This document shows positions 1 through 7,378 of a stretch of DNA of 7,979 nucleotides, one piece after another. Numbering within the stretch: the stretch's first letter is position 1; each line of letters begins with the position of its first letter. Source of the DNA: a bacterium HR39 (GTDB lineage: Bacteria > Pseudomonadota > Alphaproteobacteria > Geminicoccales > Geminicoccaceae); NCBI GenBank assembly GCA_002898955.1, contig BEIP01000042.1, forward strand, positions 1-7,979, given 5' to 3'. Position numbers and translations under genes: made by a program. The notes beneath the pieces are model-generated. The model did not search any database and was not told the origin of the DNA. It saw only the letters and a program-made list of their open reading frames with translations.

Positions 1-1274
1 GGCAGGCGTTCGAGCTGCGCGCGGGCGTACTCGCGCACTTCGGCGAGCGGCGGCAGCGGACCGATGCGCCGGCCCCCGCGCATCACCGGACGCAGCAGCG
101 GCTCGCCCTCCACCTCCTCGCCTTCGAGGGCGATCACGTCCCCCGCCATCACCCCGTCCGCGTGGCGGCGGAAGACCTGCTTGCGGCCGGGCAGGGTGGC
201 CTTGCCCTCGGACAGCTTGCAGCGGGGCCTGCCGGCGTATTCCACCAGCTTGTAGGCGCAGTCGAGCGAGGCCCAGTCGTTGGAGGTGGTCAGACTCGTG
301 CCGATGCCGTAGCCGTCGATGGGCACGCCCTCGGCCAGGTGACGCGCGATCACGTACTCGTCGATGCCGCCGCTCGCGAGGATGCGCACCTCCGGAAGCC
401 CGCCCTCGTCGAGGATGCGCCGCACCCTGCGGGCGTGCTCGGCGAGATCGCCCGAGTCGATGCGCACGCCGTGGATGCGGATGCCTTCCGCGGCGAGCTG
501 CGGCGCGAGCTCCACCACCTTCCTGGCGGCGCGCTCGGTGTCGTAGGTGTCGATCAGGAACACCACCGCCTGCGGCCGGGCGCGGGCGAAGTGGAGGAAG
601 GCCTCGGTCTCGTCCTCGTGGGCCTGGATGAAGGAGTGGGCCATGGTGCCGAAGATGGGGATCCCGAAGATCGGCTCGGCCGGCACGGTGGCGGTGCCGG
701 CGAAGCCGACGATGTAGGAGGCCCGCGCGGCGAGCAGTCCGGCCTCCGCGCCGTGCGCCCGGCGCAGGCCGAAGTCGACGAGCGTGCGTCCCGCCGCCGC
801 CAGCACCATGCGCGCCGCCTTGCTGGCGATCAGCGTCTGGAAGTGCAGCAGGTTGATGATGCGCGTTTCCAGGAACTGCGCCACCGGCAGCGGGGCAGTG
901 ACCCGCAGGATGGGTTCGTTGGCGAAGACCACCGTGCCCTCGGGCACGGCGTCCACGTCGCCGGAAAAGCGCCACCCGGCGAAGAGCTCGACGGTGGATT
1001 CGGGAAAGCGGCCGCTCTCGCGCAGCCAGCGCAGCTCCCGTTCGCCGAAGCGGGCCGTTTCCAGGAACTCCACCACCTGTTCGAGGCCGGCAGCGACCAG
1101 GAAGTTGCGGCACGGCGGCAGCGTGCGCACGAAGAACTCGAAGCTCGCCGTCGCCGTCATCCCGGCCTCGAGATAGGCCTCGTACATGTTGAGCTCGTAG
1201 AGATCGGTGAGCAGCGGCGTGCGGCAGATGTCGAAGCCGTAGAACGGCTCCTGCGGCGCTGCGGCCTCGCTCAT
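1..1274 (-). CDS. pncB: Nicotinate phosphoribosyltransferase (3' end beyond window)
   Basis: Cytoplasmic enzyme of NAD salvage (Preiss-Handler pathway): it joins nicotinate to PRPP to give nicotinate mononucleotide, driven by ATP. 424 codons are visible, which is nearly the full usual length (about 400-460 aa); the stop lies left of the window. Family landmarks, in order: TDLYELNM at residues 23-30; GTMAHSFI at 209-216, where His213 is the likely phosphorylated histidine; DTYDTE at 242-247; RIDSGDL at 271-277; ASGGIDE at 300-306; and the PRPP-loop-like GIGTSLTTSND at 323-333. KLSEGKATLPGRKQVFRR near the C-terminus is also typical. Two in-frame ATGs exist, at 1280 and 1274. GGGAG at 1287-1283 is 8 nt from the second but only 2 nt from the first, so 1274 is chosen. 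It lies 73 nt downstream of another PRPP-binding enzyme on the same strand, with no visible terminator between, so co-transcription is likely. Family identity is very secure. Confidence 0.96.
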   Translation of the reverse strand, partial: MSEAAAPQEPFYGFDICRTPLLTDLYELNMYEAYLEAGMTATASFEFFVRTLPPCRNFLVAAGLEQVVEFLETARFGERELRWLRESGRFPESTVELFAGWRFSGDVDAVPEGTVVFANEPILRVTAPLPVAQFLETRIINLLHFQTLIASKAARMVLAAAGRTLVDFGLRRAHGAEAGLLAARASYIVGFAGTATVPAEPIFGIPIFGTMAHSFIQAHEDETEAFLHFARARPQAVVFLIDTYDTERAARKVVELAPQLAAEGIRIHGVRIDSGDLAEHARRVRRILDEGGLPEVRILASGGIDEYVIARHLAEGVPIDGYGIGTSLTTSNDWASLDCAYKLVEYAGRPRCKLSEGKATLPGRKQVFRRHADGVMAGDVIALEGEEVEGEPLLRPVMRGGRRIGPLPPLAEVREYARAQLERL

Positions 1275-1282
1275 CGCCATCT

Positions 1283-1287
1283 CTCCC
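1283..1287 (-). promoter_or_regulatory. Ribosome binding site of pncB
   Basis: GGGAG on the minus strand. It decides between two in-frame ATG codons: it is 8 nt from the ATG at 1274 and only 2 nt from the ATG at 1280. Confidence 0.6.
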
Positions 1288-1347
1288 GCACTGGAGTGAC
1301 GCTCCCGGCCCGCCTGCCAAGGGCGTGGAACCGGCCCCGCTCGCGGT

Positions 1348-1995
1348 CTAGTCCTCCGGAGCCGCCTCGGCGAGGGCCGCCACCACCTCCTCGTCGTCGA
1401 TCTGGCGGAAGTCGTCGTAGAACTGCCCCACCGCCATGAACCACTCGGATGTGTGGAGGCAGACGGTCTCGTCCGCCTCGCCGGAAAGGCGGGCGAGGCT
1501 GTCGGGCGGCGCCACCGGCACGGCGAGGATCACCTTCTTCGGCCCCTTCCGCCGCACCGCGCGCAGCGCGGCCAGCATGGTGGCGCCGGTGGCGATGCCG
1601 TCGTCCACCACGATGGCGGTGCGCCCCTCCACCGGCGCCGGGGCCCGGCCGGCGAGATAGCGCGCCTTCCGGCGGGCGATCTCGGCGAGCTCCTTCTCCT
1701 TCCGGGATTGGAGATAGGCGTCGCTCGCGCCGGTCATCCGCCGCACGTCCTCGTTGACCACCAGCACCGGATGCTCGCCGTTCGCCACCGCCCCCAGCGC
1801 GAGCTCCGGCTGGCCCGGCGCGCCGATCTTGCGCACCATGACGAGATCGAGCGGACATCCGAGCGCCCGCGCGATCTCGAGCCCCACCGGCACGCCGCCG
1901 CGCGGCAGCGCCAGCACCACGCAGGGCGGCTCCACCCGGTCCTTCAGGGCCTCGGCCAGCAGGCGCCCGGCCTCGCTGCGGTCGCGAAAGCGCAT
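1348..1995 (-). CDS. Phosphoribosyltransferase family protein (COG1926 type)
   Basis: A 215-aa type I PRTase-fold protein. The PRPP-binding motif VVDDGIATGATM is at residues 129-140: two acidic residues followed by the phosphate loop. PRGGVPVG at 31-38 and LVMVRKIGAPGQPELALGAV at 51-70 are typical of the stand-alone COG1926 group. So is the C-terminal stretch at 186-197 (F-MAVGQFYDDF-Q). The nucleobase or other acceptor of this group is not settled, so no specific reaction is claimed. The start is well supported: GGAGGAG sits 3 nt upstream of the ATG at 1995. It is the first gene of a probable two-gene minus-strand unit with pncB, which suggests a role in nucleotide or NAD salvage (inference). 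It is transcribed divergently from the GST gene across a 116-nt gap. All PRTase motifs look intact. Confidence 0.9.
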   Translation of the reverse strand: MRFRDRSEAGRLLAEALKDRVEPPCVVLALPRGGVPVGLEIARALGCPLDLVMVRKIGAPGQPELALGAVANGEHPVLVVNEDVRRMTGASDAYLQSRKEKELAEIARRKARYLAGRAPAPVEGRTAIVVDDGIATGATMLAALRAVRRKGPKKVILAVPVAPPDSLARLSGEADETVCLHTSEWFMAVGQFYDDFRQIDDEEVVAALAEAAPED

Positions 1996-2055
1996 GATCT
2001 CCTCCCGGCGCCGGAGCGCTTTGTGGCATCCGTCACGTTTTCCCTTGCGCGCCCG

Positions 2056-2073
2056 GGCCGGAGCGGCCTTTTT
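2056..2073 (+). terminator. Terminator-like hairpin with T5 tail in the GST leader
   Basis: GGCCG (2056-2060), loop GAG, CGGCC (2064-2068), then TTTTT (2069-2073). The stem is short (5 bp, 6 with a G-U pair) but all G/C, and the T-tract follows directly. A second possible stem, CCGGGCC (2053-2059) with GGCCCGG (2076-2082), uses the same left-arm bases, so the two are mutually exclusive. It reads in the plus direction and lies ahead of the GST gene, not behind any plus-strand gene. It would therefore act as a leader attenuator or stop stray antisense transcription, if it is real at all. Confidence 0.35.
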
Positions 2074-2111
2074 CGGGCCCGGTGCGGCGACCTCGCAGGG
2101 GATCGCGTGAC

Positions 2112-2777
2112 GTGTTCCGGCTCTACCATGTGCCCCTCTGTCCGTTCTGCCGCAAGGTGCGGGTGGCGCTGCGGGAGAAGGGCCTGCCCTTCGAGCTCGC
2201 CGAGGTGGAGCCCTGGCGGGCGGGCGAGGAGTTCCGCCGCCTCAACCCGCTCGGCCTCGTGCCGGTGCTCGACCACGACGGCCTCGTGGTCTGCGATTCC
2301 AACGCCATCTGCGAATATCTCGACGAGCTCGCGCCCGAGACCACGCTCTACGGCCGCACGCTCGCCCAGCGGGCCGAGACCCGCCGGCTGGTCTTCTGGT
2401 TCGACGTGGAGTTCCGCCGCGAGGTGACCGACCGGCTGTGGGGCGGGAAGCTGCTCGCGCGCATGAAGCGCAGCGGCCATCCCGATTCGGAGGCCATGCG
2501 CGGCGGTGCGCGGGCGCTCCGCGATCACCTCGCCTATCTCTCCGAGCTCTACGAGGCGCGCCGCTGGCTCGCCGGCGACGACTTCTCCATGGCCGACATC
2601 ACCGCCGCGGCGCATCTGTCGGTGCTGGACTATCTCGGCGACGTGCCCTGGGACTCCTTCCCGGCGGCGCGCGAGTGGTACGCCCGGGTGAAATCGCGCC
2701 CGAGCTTCCGCCCGCTGCTCGCGGACCGGGTGGTGGGGATCCGCCCGCCCGCCTGGTACGACGACCTCGACTTCTGA
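2112..2777 (+). CDS. Glutathione S-transferase family protein, CPFC active site
   Basis: A 221-aa cytosolic GST. The N-terminal thioredoxin-like domain (about 1-78) opens directly with the first strand, [13 protein letters not shown]. Cys10 and Cys13 form a glutaredoxin-like CPxC motif. VPVL (50-53) carries the cis-proline, and DSNAICEYL (62-70) is the glutathione gamma-glutamyl binding segment. The all-helical C-terminal domain (about 85-221) has the N-capping segment [12 protein letters not shown] at 158-169 and a VKSRPSF motif at 193-199. The GTG at 2112 is chosen because it begins exactly at strand 1 and has AGGGG at 2097-2101, 10 nt upstream. An in-frame GTG at 2082 would add ten Arg-rich residues not expected in the family. 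With two cysteines it may act as a thiol transferase or dehydroascorbate reductase (omega/beta-like) rather than a classical conjugating enzyme; the substrate is unknown. proS downstream has its own promoter, so this is probably a single-gene unit. Confidence 0.9.
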   Translation: MFRLYHVPLCPFCRKVRVALREKGLPFELAEVEPWRAGEEFRRLNPLGLVPVLDHDGLVVCDSNAICEYLDELAPETTLYGRTLAQRAETRRLVFWFDVEFRREVTDRLWGGKLLARMKRSGHPDSEAMRGGARALRDHLAYLSELYEARRWLAGDDFSMADITAAAHLSVLDYLGDVPWDSFPAAREWYARVKSRPSFRPLLADRVVGIRPPAWYDDLDF

Positions 2778-2792
2778 ACCCCGCGGGCCGCG

Positions 2793-2821
2793 TTGCCCGC
2801 CCCGCCGGCGCCCCCTACCTT
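2793..2821 (+). promoter_or_regulatory. Candidate sigma-70 promoter for the proS-lol operon
   Basis: TTGCCC at 2793-2798 (-35) and TACCTT at 2816-2821 (-10), with an ideal 17-nt spacer, 41 nt before the proS ATG. It lies in the short gap after the GST stop. The -10 matches the E. coli consensus at only three positions, but a C/T-rich element followed by GG is common in high-GC alphaproteobacteria (general knowledge). Confidence 0.5.
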
Positions 2822-2862
2822 GGCCGCGCCGGACGTCTTCCACGGGCCAAGGGGGATCGGGC

Positions 2863-4152
2863 ATGCGCGTTTCCCGCTACTTCATGCCGGTGCTGCGCGA
2901 GGATCCGGCCGAGGCGGAGATCGTCTCGCACCGGCTCATGCTCCGCTGCGGCATGATCCAGCAGGCGGCGGCCGGCATCTACAACTGGCTGCCGCTGGGC
3001 TTCCGCGTGCTCAGGAAGGTGGAGCAGATCTGCCGCGAGGAGATGGAGCGGGCCGGCGCCATCGAGATCCTGATGCCGACCATCCAGCCGGCGAGCTGGT
3101 GGAAGGAGAGCGGCCGCTACGAGGCCTACGGCAAGGAGATGCTGCGCATCCGCGACCGCCACGACCGCGAGATGCTCTACGGCCCGACCAACGAGGAGAA
3201 CGTGGTCGACATCTTCCGCCGCCACGTGAAGAGCTACCGCCAGCTGCCGCTCAACCTCTTCCACATCCAGTGGAAGTTCCGCGACGAGATCCGCCCGCGC
3301 TTCGGCGTCATGCGCGGCCGCGAATTCCTGATGAAGGACGCCTACAGCTTCGACCTCGACTACGAGGGTGCGAAGCGCTCCTACGAGAACATGTTCGTGG
3401 CCTATCTGCGCACCTTCAGGCGCATGGGCCTCGTCGCCATCCCGATGATCGCCGAGAGCGGCCCCATCGGCGGCAACATGAGCCACGAGTTCCAGATCCT
3501 CGCCTCCACCGGCGAGAGCGTGGTCTACTACGACGCCGCCTTCGAGGAGATCGACTTCTCGGTGGACGAGGTGGACGTCGGGCGTCTCACCTCGCTCTAT
3601 GCCGCCGTCGAGGAACGCCACGATCCCGAAAAGTGCCCGGTGCCGCCCGAGCGGCTGAAGAAGGCGCGCGGTATCGAGGTCGGCCACATCTTCTACTTTG
3701 GCACCAAGTATTCCAGGCCCATGGGCGCCACCGTCAGCGGACCGGACGGGCGCGAGGTCTACGTGGAGATGGGCTCCTACGGCATCGGCGTCTCGCGGCT
3801 CGTGGGCGCCATCATCGAGGCCCACCACGACGAGAAGGGCATCGTCTGGCCCGAATCCGTCGCGCCGTTCAAGGTGGCGCTCATCGGGCTGCGCCTCGAC
3901 GACGAGGCCTGCCGGAAGATGGCCGACGGGCTCTACGAGAAGATGCTGAACGCCGGCATCGAGGTGCTCTACGACGACACCGACGAACGGCCGGGCAGCA
4001 AGTTCACCACCATGGAGCTCATCGGCATCCCCTGGCAGGTGGTGGTGGGCCCGCGCAGCGTCCGCCAGGGCGTGGTGGAGCTGAAGCACCGCGCCACCGG
4101 CGAGAGCTTCGAGCTCTCGCCCGAGGCGGTGCTGAACCGGCTCGCCGGCTGA
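2863..4152 (+). CDS. proS: Prolyl-tRNA synthetase, short form without editing insertion
   Basis: Class II aminoacyl-tRNA synthetase that charges tRNA-Pro with proline in the cytoplasm; essential for translation. At 429 aa it is the short bacterial form. Motif 1 lies at about 44-72, ending in the conserved Pro72. TNEE is at 109-112. Motif 2 spans 139-163 ([21 protein letters not shown]). Motif 3 is [10 protein letters not shown] at 304-313. The anticodon-binding domain starts near 335. The roughly 180-residue INS editing domain of E. coli-type ProRS, normally between motifs 2 and 3, is absent; this is typical of alphaproteobacteria, where editing of Ala-tRNA-Pro is left to free-standing proteins. 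The start has AAGGGGGA at 2849-2856, 6 nt upstream. The stop is one base from the lolC/E ATG, so translation is probably coupled. First gene of the proS-lolC/E-lolD operon. Confidence 0.98.
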   Translation: MRVSRYFMPVLREDPAEAEIVSHRLMLRCGMIQQAAAGIYNWLPLGFRVLRKVEQICREEMERAGAIEILMPTIQPASWWKESGRYEAYGKEMLRIRDRHDREMLYGPTNEENVVDIFRRHVKSYRQLPLNLFHIQWKFRDEIRPRFGVMRGREFLMKDAYSFDLDYEGAKRSYENMFVAYLRTFRRMGLVAIPMIAESGPIGGNMSHEFQILASTGESVVYYDAAFEEIDFSVDEVDVGRLTSLYAAVEERHDPEKCPVPPERLKKARGIEVGHIFYFGTKYSRPMGATVSGPDGREVYVEMGSYGIGVSRLVGAIIEAHHDEKGIVWPESVAPFKVALIGLRLDDEACRKMADGLYEKMLNAGIEVLYDDTDERPGSKFTTMELIGIPWQVVVGPRSVRQGVVELKHRATGESFELSPEAVLNRLAG

Positions 4153-4153
4153 G

Positions 4154-5395
4154 ATGTTCGCCCGCGCCGAGCGGCTGGTCGCGCTGCGCTATCTGCGCCC
4201 GCGCCGCGAGGAAGGCTTCGTCTCCTTCGTCGCCGGTTTCGCCCTGCTCGGCATCGCGCTCGGAGTGGCCACCCTCATCGTGGTCATGGCGGTGATGAAC
4301 GGCTTTCGCGCCGAGCTGCTCGCGCGGGTGCTCGGCTTCAACGGCCACGTCACCGCCGTCACCGGGCCCGCCGGCCTCGCCGGCTGGGAGCGGGCGGTGG
4401 AGGAGATCCGCCGCATCCCCGGCGTCACCCACGTCTTTCCCTATGTGGAAGGACAGGCGCTGGCCTCGGCCAACGGCGTGGCGAGCGGGGTGATCGTGCG
4501 CGGCGTGCGGCCCGCCGAGCTCGCCGCCCTGCCGCTCTTCGAGGGCGCCCTGAAGACCGGCCGGCCGGAGGATCTGCAGCGGCCCGGCGCGGTGTTCGTG
4601 GGAAGCCGCATGGCCCAGCGCATGGCCATCGGGCCGGGCGATCGCCTCACGCTGATCTCGCCGCGCGGCACCGCCACCGTCTTCGGCACGGTCCCCCGCA
4701 TCGAGGGTTTCCTGGTGGCGGGCATCTTCGAAGTCGGCATGTACGAATACGACAACGGGTTCGTCTACATGCCGATGGCGGATGCCCAGCGCTACTTCCA
4801 GCTTCCGGAGCGCGTCAACACCATCCAGATCTTCGTCGCCGATCCCGATCGCGTGGAAGAATGGGTGCCGCGCATCGCCGCGCTGCTGCCGGGAGTCGCG
4901 CTGGTCGACTGGAAGCGCCTCAATTCCCACTTCTTCGCGGCGCTGCAGGTCGAGCGCAACGTCATGTTCCTCATCCTCACCCTGATCGTGCTGGTGGCGG
5001 CCTTCAACATCCTCACGGGCCTCACCATGCTGGTGCGAAGCCGCGGCGGCGACATCGCCATCCTGCGCACCATGGGCGCGACCCGGGCGGCGGTGGTGCG
5101 CATCTTCTTCCTCGCCGGCTCCTTCATCGGGGCGCTGGGCACGCTCGCCGGGCTGGTGCTGGGGCTCGTGGTGGCCCTCAACGCCGACGCGATCCGCCGT
5201 TTCCTCGAGGGTCTCACCGGCTTCGAGCTGTGGAGCGCCGAGATCCGCTTCCTCTCGCAGCTTCCCGCGAAGGTGGAGGCGGCGGATGTGTTGAGCGTCG
5301 TCGCCATGGCGCTCGTGCTCTCCTTCCTCGCCACCCTCTATCCCGCTTGGCGCGCCGCCCGGCTCGATCCCGTCGAGGCGCTGCGCCATGAGTGA
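4154..5395 (+). CDS. lolC: Lipoprotein-releasing ABC transporter permease, LolC/LolE family
   Basis: Inner-membrane permease of the Lol system, which pulls mature lipoproteins out of the inner membrane and passes them to LolA for delivery to the outer membrane. The 413 aa follow the family plan. A cytoplasmic N-terminus ([14 protein letters not shown]) precedes TM1 at about 26-48, which ends in the hallmark [10 protein letters not shown] large periplasmic domain spans about 50-268. Three more helices lie near 270-292, 314-341 and 378-397, with the coupling region [15 protein letters not shown] at 297-310 and the FtsX-type ending [15 protein letters not shown]. LolC and LolE cannot be told apart here. 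Only one permease is present beside lolD, so the complex may be a homodimer, as proposed for LolF-type systems (inference). Translation is likely coupled to proS (1 nt gap), and the gene overlaps lolD by 8 nt. Confidence 0.95.
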   Translation: MFARAERLVALRYLRPRREEGFVSFVAGFALLGIALGVATLIVVMAVMNGFRAELLARVLGFNGHVTAVTGPAGLAGWERAVEEIRRIPGVTHVFPYVEGQALASANGVASGVIVRGVRPAELAALPLFEGALKTGRPEDLQRPGAVFVGSRMAQRMAIGPGDRLTLISPRGTATVFGTVPRIEGFLVAGIFEVGMYEYDNGFVYMPMADAQRYFQLPERVNTIQIFVADPDRVEEWVPRIAALLPGVALVDWKRLNSHFFAALQVERNVMFLILTLIVLVAAFNILTGLTMLVRSRGGDIAILRTMGATRAAVVRIFFLAGSFIGALGTLAGLVLGLVVALNADAIRRFLEGLTGFELWSAEIRFLSQLPAKVEAADVLSVVAMALVLSFLATLYPAWRAARLDPVEALRHE

Positions 5396-6149
5396 GCCGT
5401 GCGCCGCTCCGGTGCTCCTCCTCGAGGGGGTGTGGCGCAGCTTCGTCCAGGGCGACCGGACCATCGAGGTGCTGCGCGGCGTGGACCTCGATCTCGCCCC
5501 CGGCACCCTCGCCGCCGTGGTGGGTCCTTCGGGCTCGGGCAAGTCCACGCTTCTGCACGTGAGCGGGCTGCTCGAGCCGCCCACGGCGGGGCGGGTGCGG
5601 ATCGAGGGGCGCGATGCCGGCGGCCTGCCGGATGCCGAGCGCACCCGGCTGCGGCGCGAGACCATCGGCTTCGTCTACCAGTTCCACCACCTGCTGCGCG
5701 ACTTCACCGCCCTCGAGAACGTGGTGCTGCCGCAGCTCCTGAAGGGGACGGCCCCTGCCGCCGCGCGCGCCCGCGCCGGGGCGCTCTTGGGCCGTCTCGG
5801 CCTCTCCGCGCGCCTCCATCACCGCCCGGCCCAGCTCTCCGGCGGCGAGCAGCAGCGGGTCGCCATCGCCCGGGCGCTCGCCAACGGACCGCGCCTCGTG
5901 CTGGCCGACGAGCCCACCGGCAATCTCGATCCGCACACGGCCGAGGACGTCTTCGCGCTGTTCCTGGAGGTGGTGCGCGAAGAGGGGGCGGCGGTGCTGC
6001 TCGCCACCCACAACGGCGAGCTGGCGGCGCGCTGCGATCGCGTCTTCACCCTGCGCGAGGGACGGCTTGTGGAGCTCGCCCCCCACGAGGCGCGCGAGCG
6101 GCTGGCTCCCCTCCCTCAGGTGCCGGCCTCCTCCAGCTCGCGGCGGTGA
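5388..6149 (+). CDS. lolD: Lipoprotein-releasing ABC transporter ATP-binding protein LolD
   Basis: Cytoplasmic ATPase that powers lipoprotein extraction by the LolC/E permease. Motifs in the 253-aa product: Walker [10 protein letters not shown] at 46-54; Q-loop Gln98 in YQFHHLL, a LolD/MacB-group sequence; signature [15 protein letters not shown] at 150-164; Walker [13 protein letters not shown] at 170-181 with catalytic Glu175; and switch His208 in ATHNGEL. It starts inside the end of lolC/E (8-nt overlap), with GAGG at 5375-5378 as ribosome binding site 9 nt upstream, so the two are translationally coupled. It is about 20 residues longer than E. coli LolD, with a Pro/Ser/Arg-rich tail ([12 protein letters not shown]). 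The last 34 bases overlap the 3' end of the HAD gene on the other strand. In many alphaproteobacteria dnaE follows lolD; here it does not. Confidence 0.97.
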   Translation: MSEPCAAPVLLLEGVWRSFVQGDRTIEVLRGVDLDLAPGTLAAVVGPSGSGKSTLLHVSGLLEPPTAGRVRIEGRDAGGLPDAERTRLRRETIGFVYQFHHLLRDFTALENVVLPQLLKGTAPAAARARAGALLGRLGLSARLHHRPAQLSGGEQQRVAIARALANGPRLVLADEPTGNLDPHTAEDVFALFLEVVREEGAAVLLATHNGELAARCDRVFTLREGRLVELAPHEARERLAPLPQVPASSSSRR

Positions 6150-6841
6150 GCCTCGGCCAGCCCGGCCAGCGAGAGGAAGCGCAGATCCGGCTCCACCGCT
6201 TGCGGCGGCGGTGGGGTGGCCCCACCGGGACGGCCCGCCCGCCGGTCGATCCAGGCCGTCCGCATGCCGGCGCGCTTGGCCGGCACGATGTCGTGGAACA
6301 GGCTCTGGGCCACGTGCAGGTGCTCTTCGGGCGCGAAGCCCATCTCGCGCACCGCTTCGGCGAGGGCCCGGAAGTTGCGCGGATCGGGCTTGTAGGAGCC
6401 GATGTCCTCGGCGGTGAGCACGAGGTCGAAGTCCACCCCGAGCCGCCGGGCGCTTCCCGCGAAGCTCGCCCGGTCCACGTTCGAGAGGATCACGAGGCGG
6501 AAGTGCCGCTTCAGATACGCGAGCGCCTCCGGCGAATCGGGAAAGGCCGGCCAGTCGGGCACCGAGCGGCCGAAGGATTGCGCCTCCTCGTCGGTGACGG
6601 GGATTCCCGCATCGGCCGCCATGCGCCGCAGCACGTGCGCGAGCAGCTCGGCATAGCGCATCCGCGGCGTGGCCCGCTGCTGGGCGGATTCGTGGCGGGC
6701 GAAGAGATCCAGCAGCTCCTCGCGCGACAGCCCCGCGCGGCGGGCGAAGTCCGCCAGCGCTTCGGCGATGCCCGTCTCCCAGTCGATCAGCGTGCCGTAG
6801 CAGTCGAAGCTCAGCACCCGCACGTCCGCAAGGCGCACCAC
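6116..6841 (-). CDS. HAD-superfamily hydrolase, haloacid dehalogenase type II-like
   Basis: A 241-aa cytoplasmic HAD protein. Motif I is [10 protein letters not shown] at 11-20 with nucleophile Asp13. The Tyr two residues on, instead of the Asp usual in phosphatases, is typical of L-2-haloacid dehalogenases. A helical cap lies at about 20-95. Motif II is LVILSN at 116-121 (Ser120, Asn121). Motif III is SYKPDPRNF with Lys151. Motif IV is at [13 protein letters not shown] (177-189) with Asp184. The C-terminal GGATPPPP and EPDLRFLSL are also seen in the family. The substrate cannot be read from sequence; many such proteins do not act on haloacids. The start is GTG at 6841 (GGGGAG 6 nt upstream); the adjacent in-frame GTG at 6838, with 9 nt spacing, is equally possible. 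The frame stays open back to 7270, but that part overlaps the VanZ-like gene and resembles nothing. Convergent with lolD, tails overlapping by 34 bp. Confidence 0.92.
   Translation of the reverse strand: MVRLADVRVLSFDCYGTLIDWETGIAEALADFARRAGLSREELLDLFARHESAQQRATPRMRYAELLAHVLRRMAADAGIPVTDEEAQSFGRSVPDWPAFPDSPEALAYLKRHFRLVILSNVDRASFAGSARRLGVDFDLVLTAEDIGSYKPDPRNFRALAEAVREMGFAPEEHLHVAQSLFHDIVPAKRAGMRTAWIDRRAGRPGGATPPPPQAVEPDLRFLSLAGLAEAHRRELEEAGT
6209..6227. other. Perfect 8-bp hairpin 60 nt past the lolD stop
   Basis: CGGTGGGG (6209-6216), loop TGG, CCCCACCG (6220-6227). No T-tract follows on either strand, so it is not a standard intrinsic terminator. It lies within the HAD coding region, in the stretch encoding GGATPPPP, so codon choice for Gly and Pro may explain it. 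It could stabilise or end the lol transcript. Confidence 0.3.
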
Positions 6842-7012
6842 GGCTCTCTCCCCGATGCCGGCGGCGGTGTGGCGGCCACGGCGAACGCCGTCAATGCCCC
6901 GGCAGCGGGGAGTCGCGCGCCGAGTGCGCCCGTGGCCGGCCGGCACTGGGCGCCGGCGCCGCCGCGTGGTAGATCGGACCCGACGTTCGCCGACGGAGAG
7001 CGGATCCGCCGC
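6842..7012. promoter_or_regulatory. Divergent intergenic region between HAD and VanZ-like genes
   Basis: The longest gap in the window, about 171 nt, must hold the promoters for both directions. Toward HAD there is a good -35-like TTGACG (minus strand, 6894-6889) but no convincing -10 at the right distance. Toward VanZ there is a weak TGGGCG (6947-6952), 17 nt, TAGATC (6970-6975). The palindromes GCCGGCCGGC (6935-6944) and GGCGCCGGCGCC (6949-6960) are present but are easily produced by chance at this GC content. No ORF, RNA gene or terminator is recognised. Confidence 0.3.
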
Positions 7013-7378
7013 ATGTTCGACACGCCGTTCCGCCGCTGGCTCGCCGCCGGCTGGGTGCTGGGGTGGGTGGTGATCGCCTGGGCCATGCTGGTGCCGCTGG
7101 ACGACGTGGACGTGCCCGACCGGGTCGTCCACTTCGCCGTCTTCTTCGTCATGACCGCGGCCGCCCTGTCCTTCTGCCTCACCCATCGCGGCCTGCTGCT
7201 GGTCACGGGCGTGAGCCTCCTCCTCGGCGCCGGGCTGGAATGGGCCCAGAGCTTCGTGCCCTGGCGGCACTTCGATCCGCTCGACATGGCCACCAATTTC
7301 GGCGGGGCGCTGGCGGGCTACGTGGTGGCCGCCTTCGTGCTCGGCTTCGCGGCGATGCAGGCGGGGCGCGCGCGATGA
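7013..7378 (+). CDS. VanZ-like small integral membrane protein
   Basis: A 121-aa protein with four predicted membrane helices (about 10-27, 41-55, 60-77 and 95-113). It fits the VanZ-like family: PDRVVHFAVFF at 35-45 (the D-K/R..H-F pattern), GLEWAQSFVPWR at 74-85 (Glu76 and Gln79 of the E..Q..-P-R motif), and DPLDMATNFGGALAGY at 88-103 (Asp91, Asn95, glycine-rich). VanZ was named for low-level teicoplanin resistance in an enterococcal transposon; the molecular role of the wider family, including proteobacterial members, is largely unknown, so no resistance function is claimed. The ATG at 7013 gives a sensible N-terminus, but GGAG lies 14 nt upstream, so the start is moderately sure. Its stop overlaps the start of the barnase gene (ATGA), which puts it first in a three-gene unit with the ribonuclease and barstar. 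Confidence 0.85.
   Translation: MFDTPFRRWLAAGWVLGWVVIAWAMLVPLDDVDVPDRVVHFAVFFVMTAAALSFCLTHRGLLLVTGVSLLLGAGLEWAQSFVPWRHFDPLDMATNFGGALAGYVVAAFVLGFAAMQAGRAR

Noticed and set aside
1275..1347. Terminator between the phosphoribosyltransferase and pncB
   Set aside because: No stable stem with a T-tract on the minus strand; co-transcription is the simpler reading.
162..1439. Long plus-strand open frame opposite pncB
   Set aside because: Translation is low-complexity (Gly/Arg/Ala/Val/His-rich) and matches nothing; the minus-strand frame is a clear nicotinate phosphoribosyltransferase. High GC keeps antisense frames open.
2031..2112. Inverted repeat CGTCACG ... CGTGACG flanking the GST leader
   Set aside because: The 7-bp arms are separated by 68 nt; expected by chance and without other support as an operator.
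4019..5665. Long minus-strand open frame opposite the proS end, lolC/E and lolD
   Set aside because: It is antisense to strongly supported genes, with Arg/Asp/Glu/His-rich composition and no recognisable domain.
6935..6960. Palindromes GCCGGCCGGC and GGCGCCGGCGCC as operator sites
   Set aside because: Simple G/C palindromes are common at this GC content, and no matching second copy is seen near another promoter.
6842..7270. N-terminal extension of the HAD frame
   Set aside because: It would overlap the VanZ-like gene. HAD motif I is expected within the first ~15 residues, as given by GTG 6841.
7063..7374. Upstream extension of the barnase frame through the VanZ-like gene
   Set aside because: The extension is Arg/Gly-rich, whereas ATG 7375 gives a classic signal peptide and couples to the VanZ-like stop.
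5399..7378. Long plus-strand frame suggesting a large fusion ending in the VanZ-like protein
   Set aside because: Its N-terminal two thirds is an out-of-frame reading of lolD and an antisense reading of HAD; only the last 121 residues resemble a protein family.
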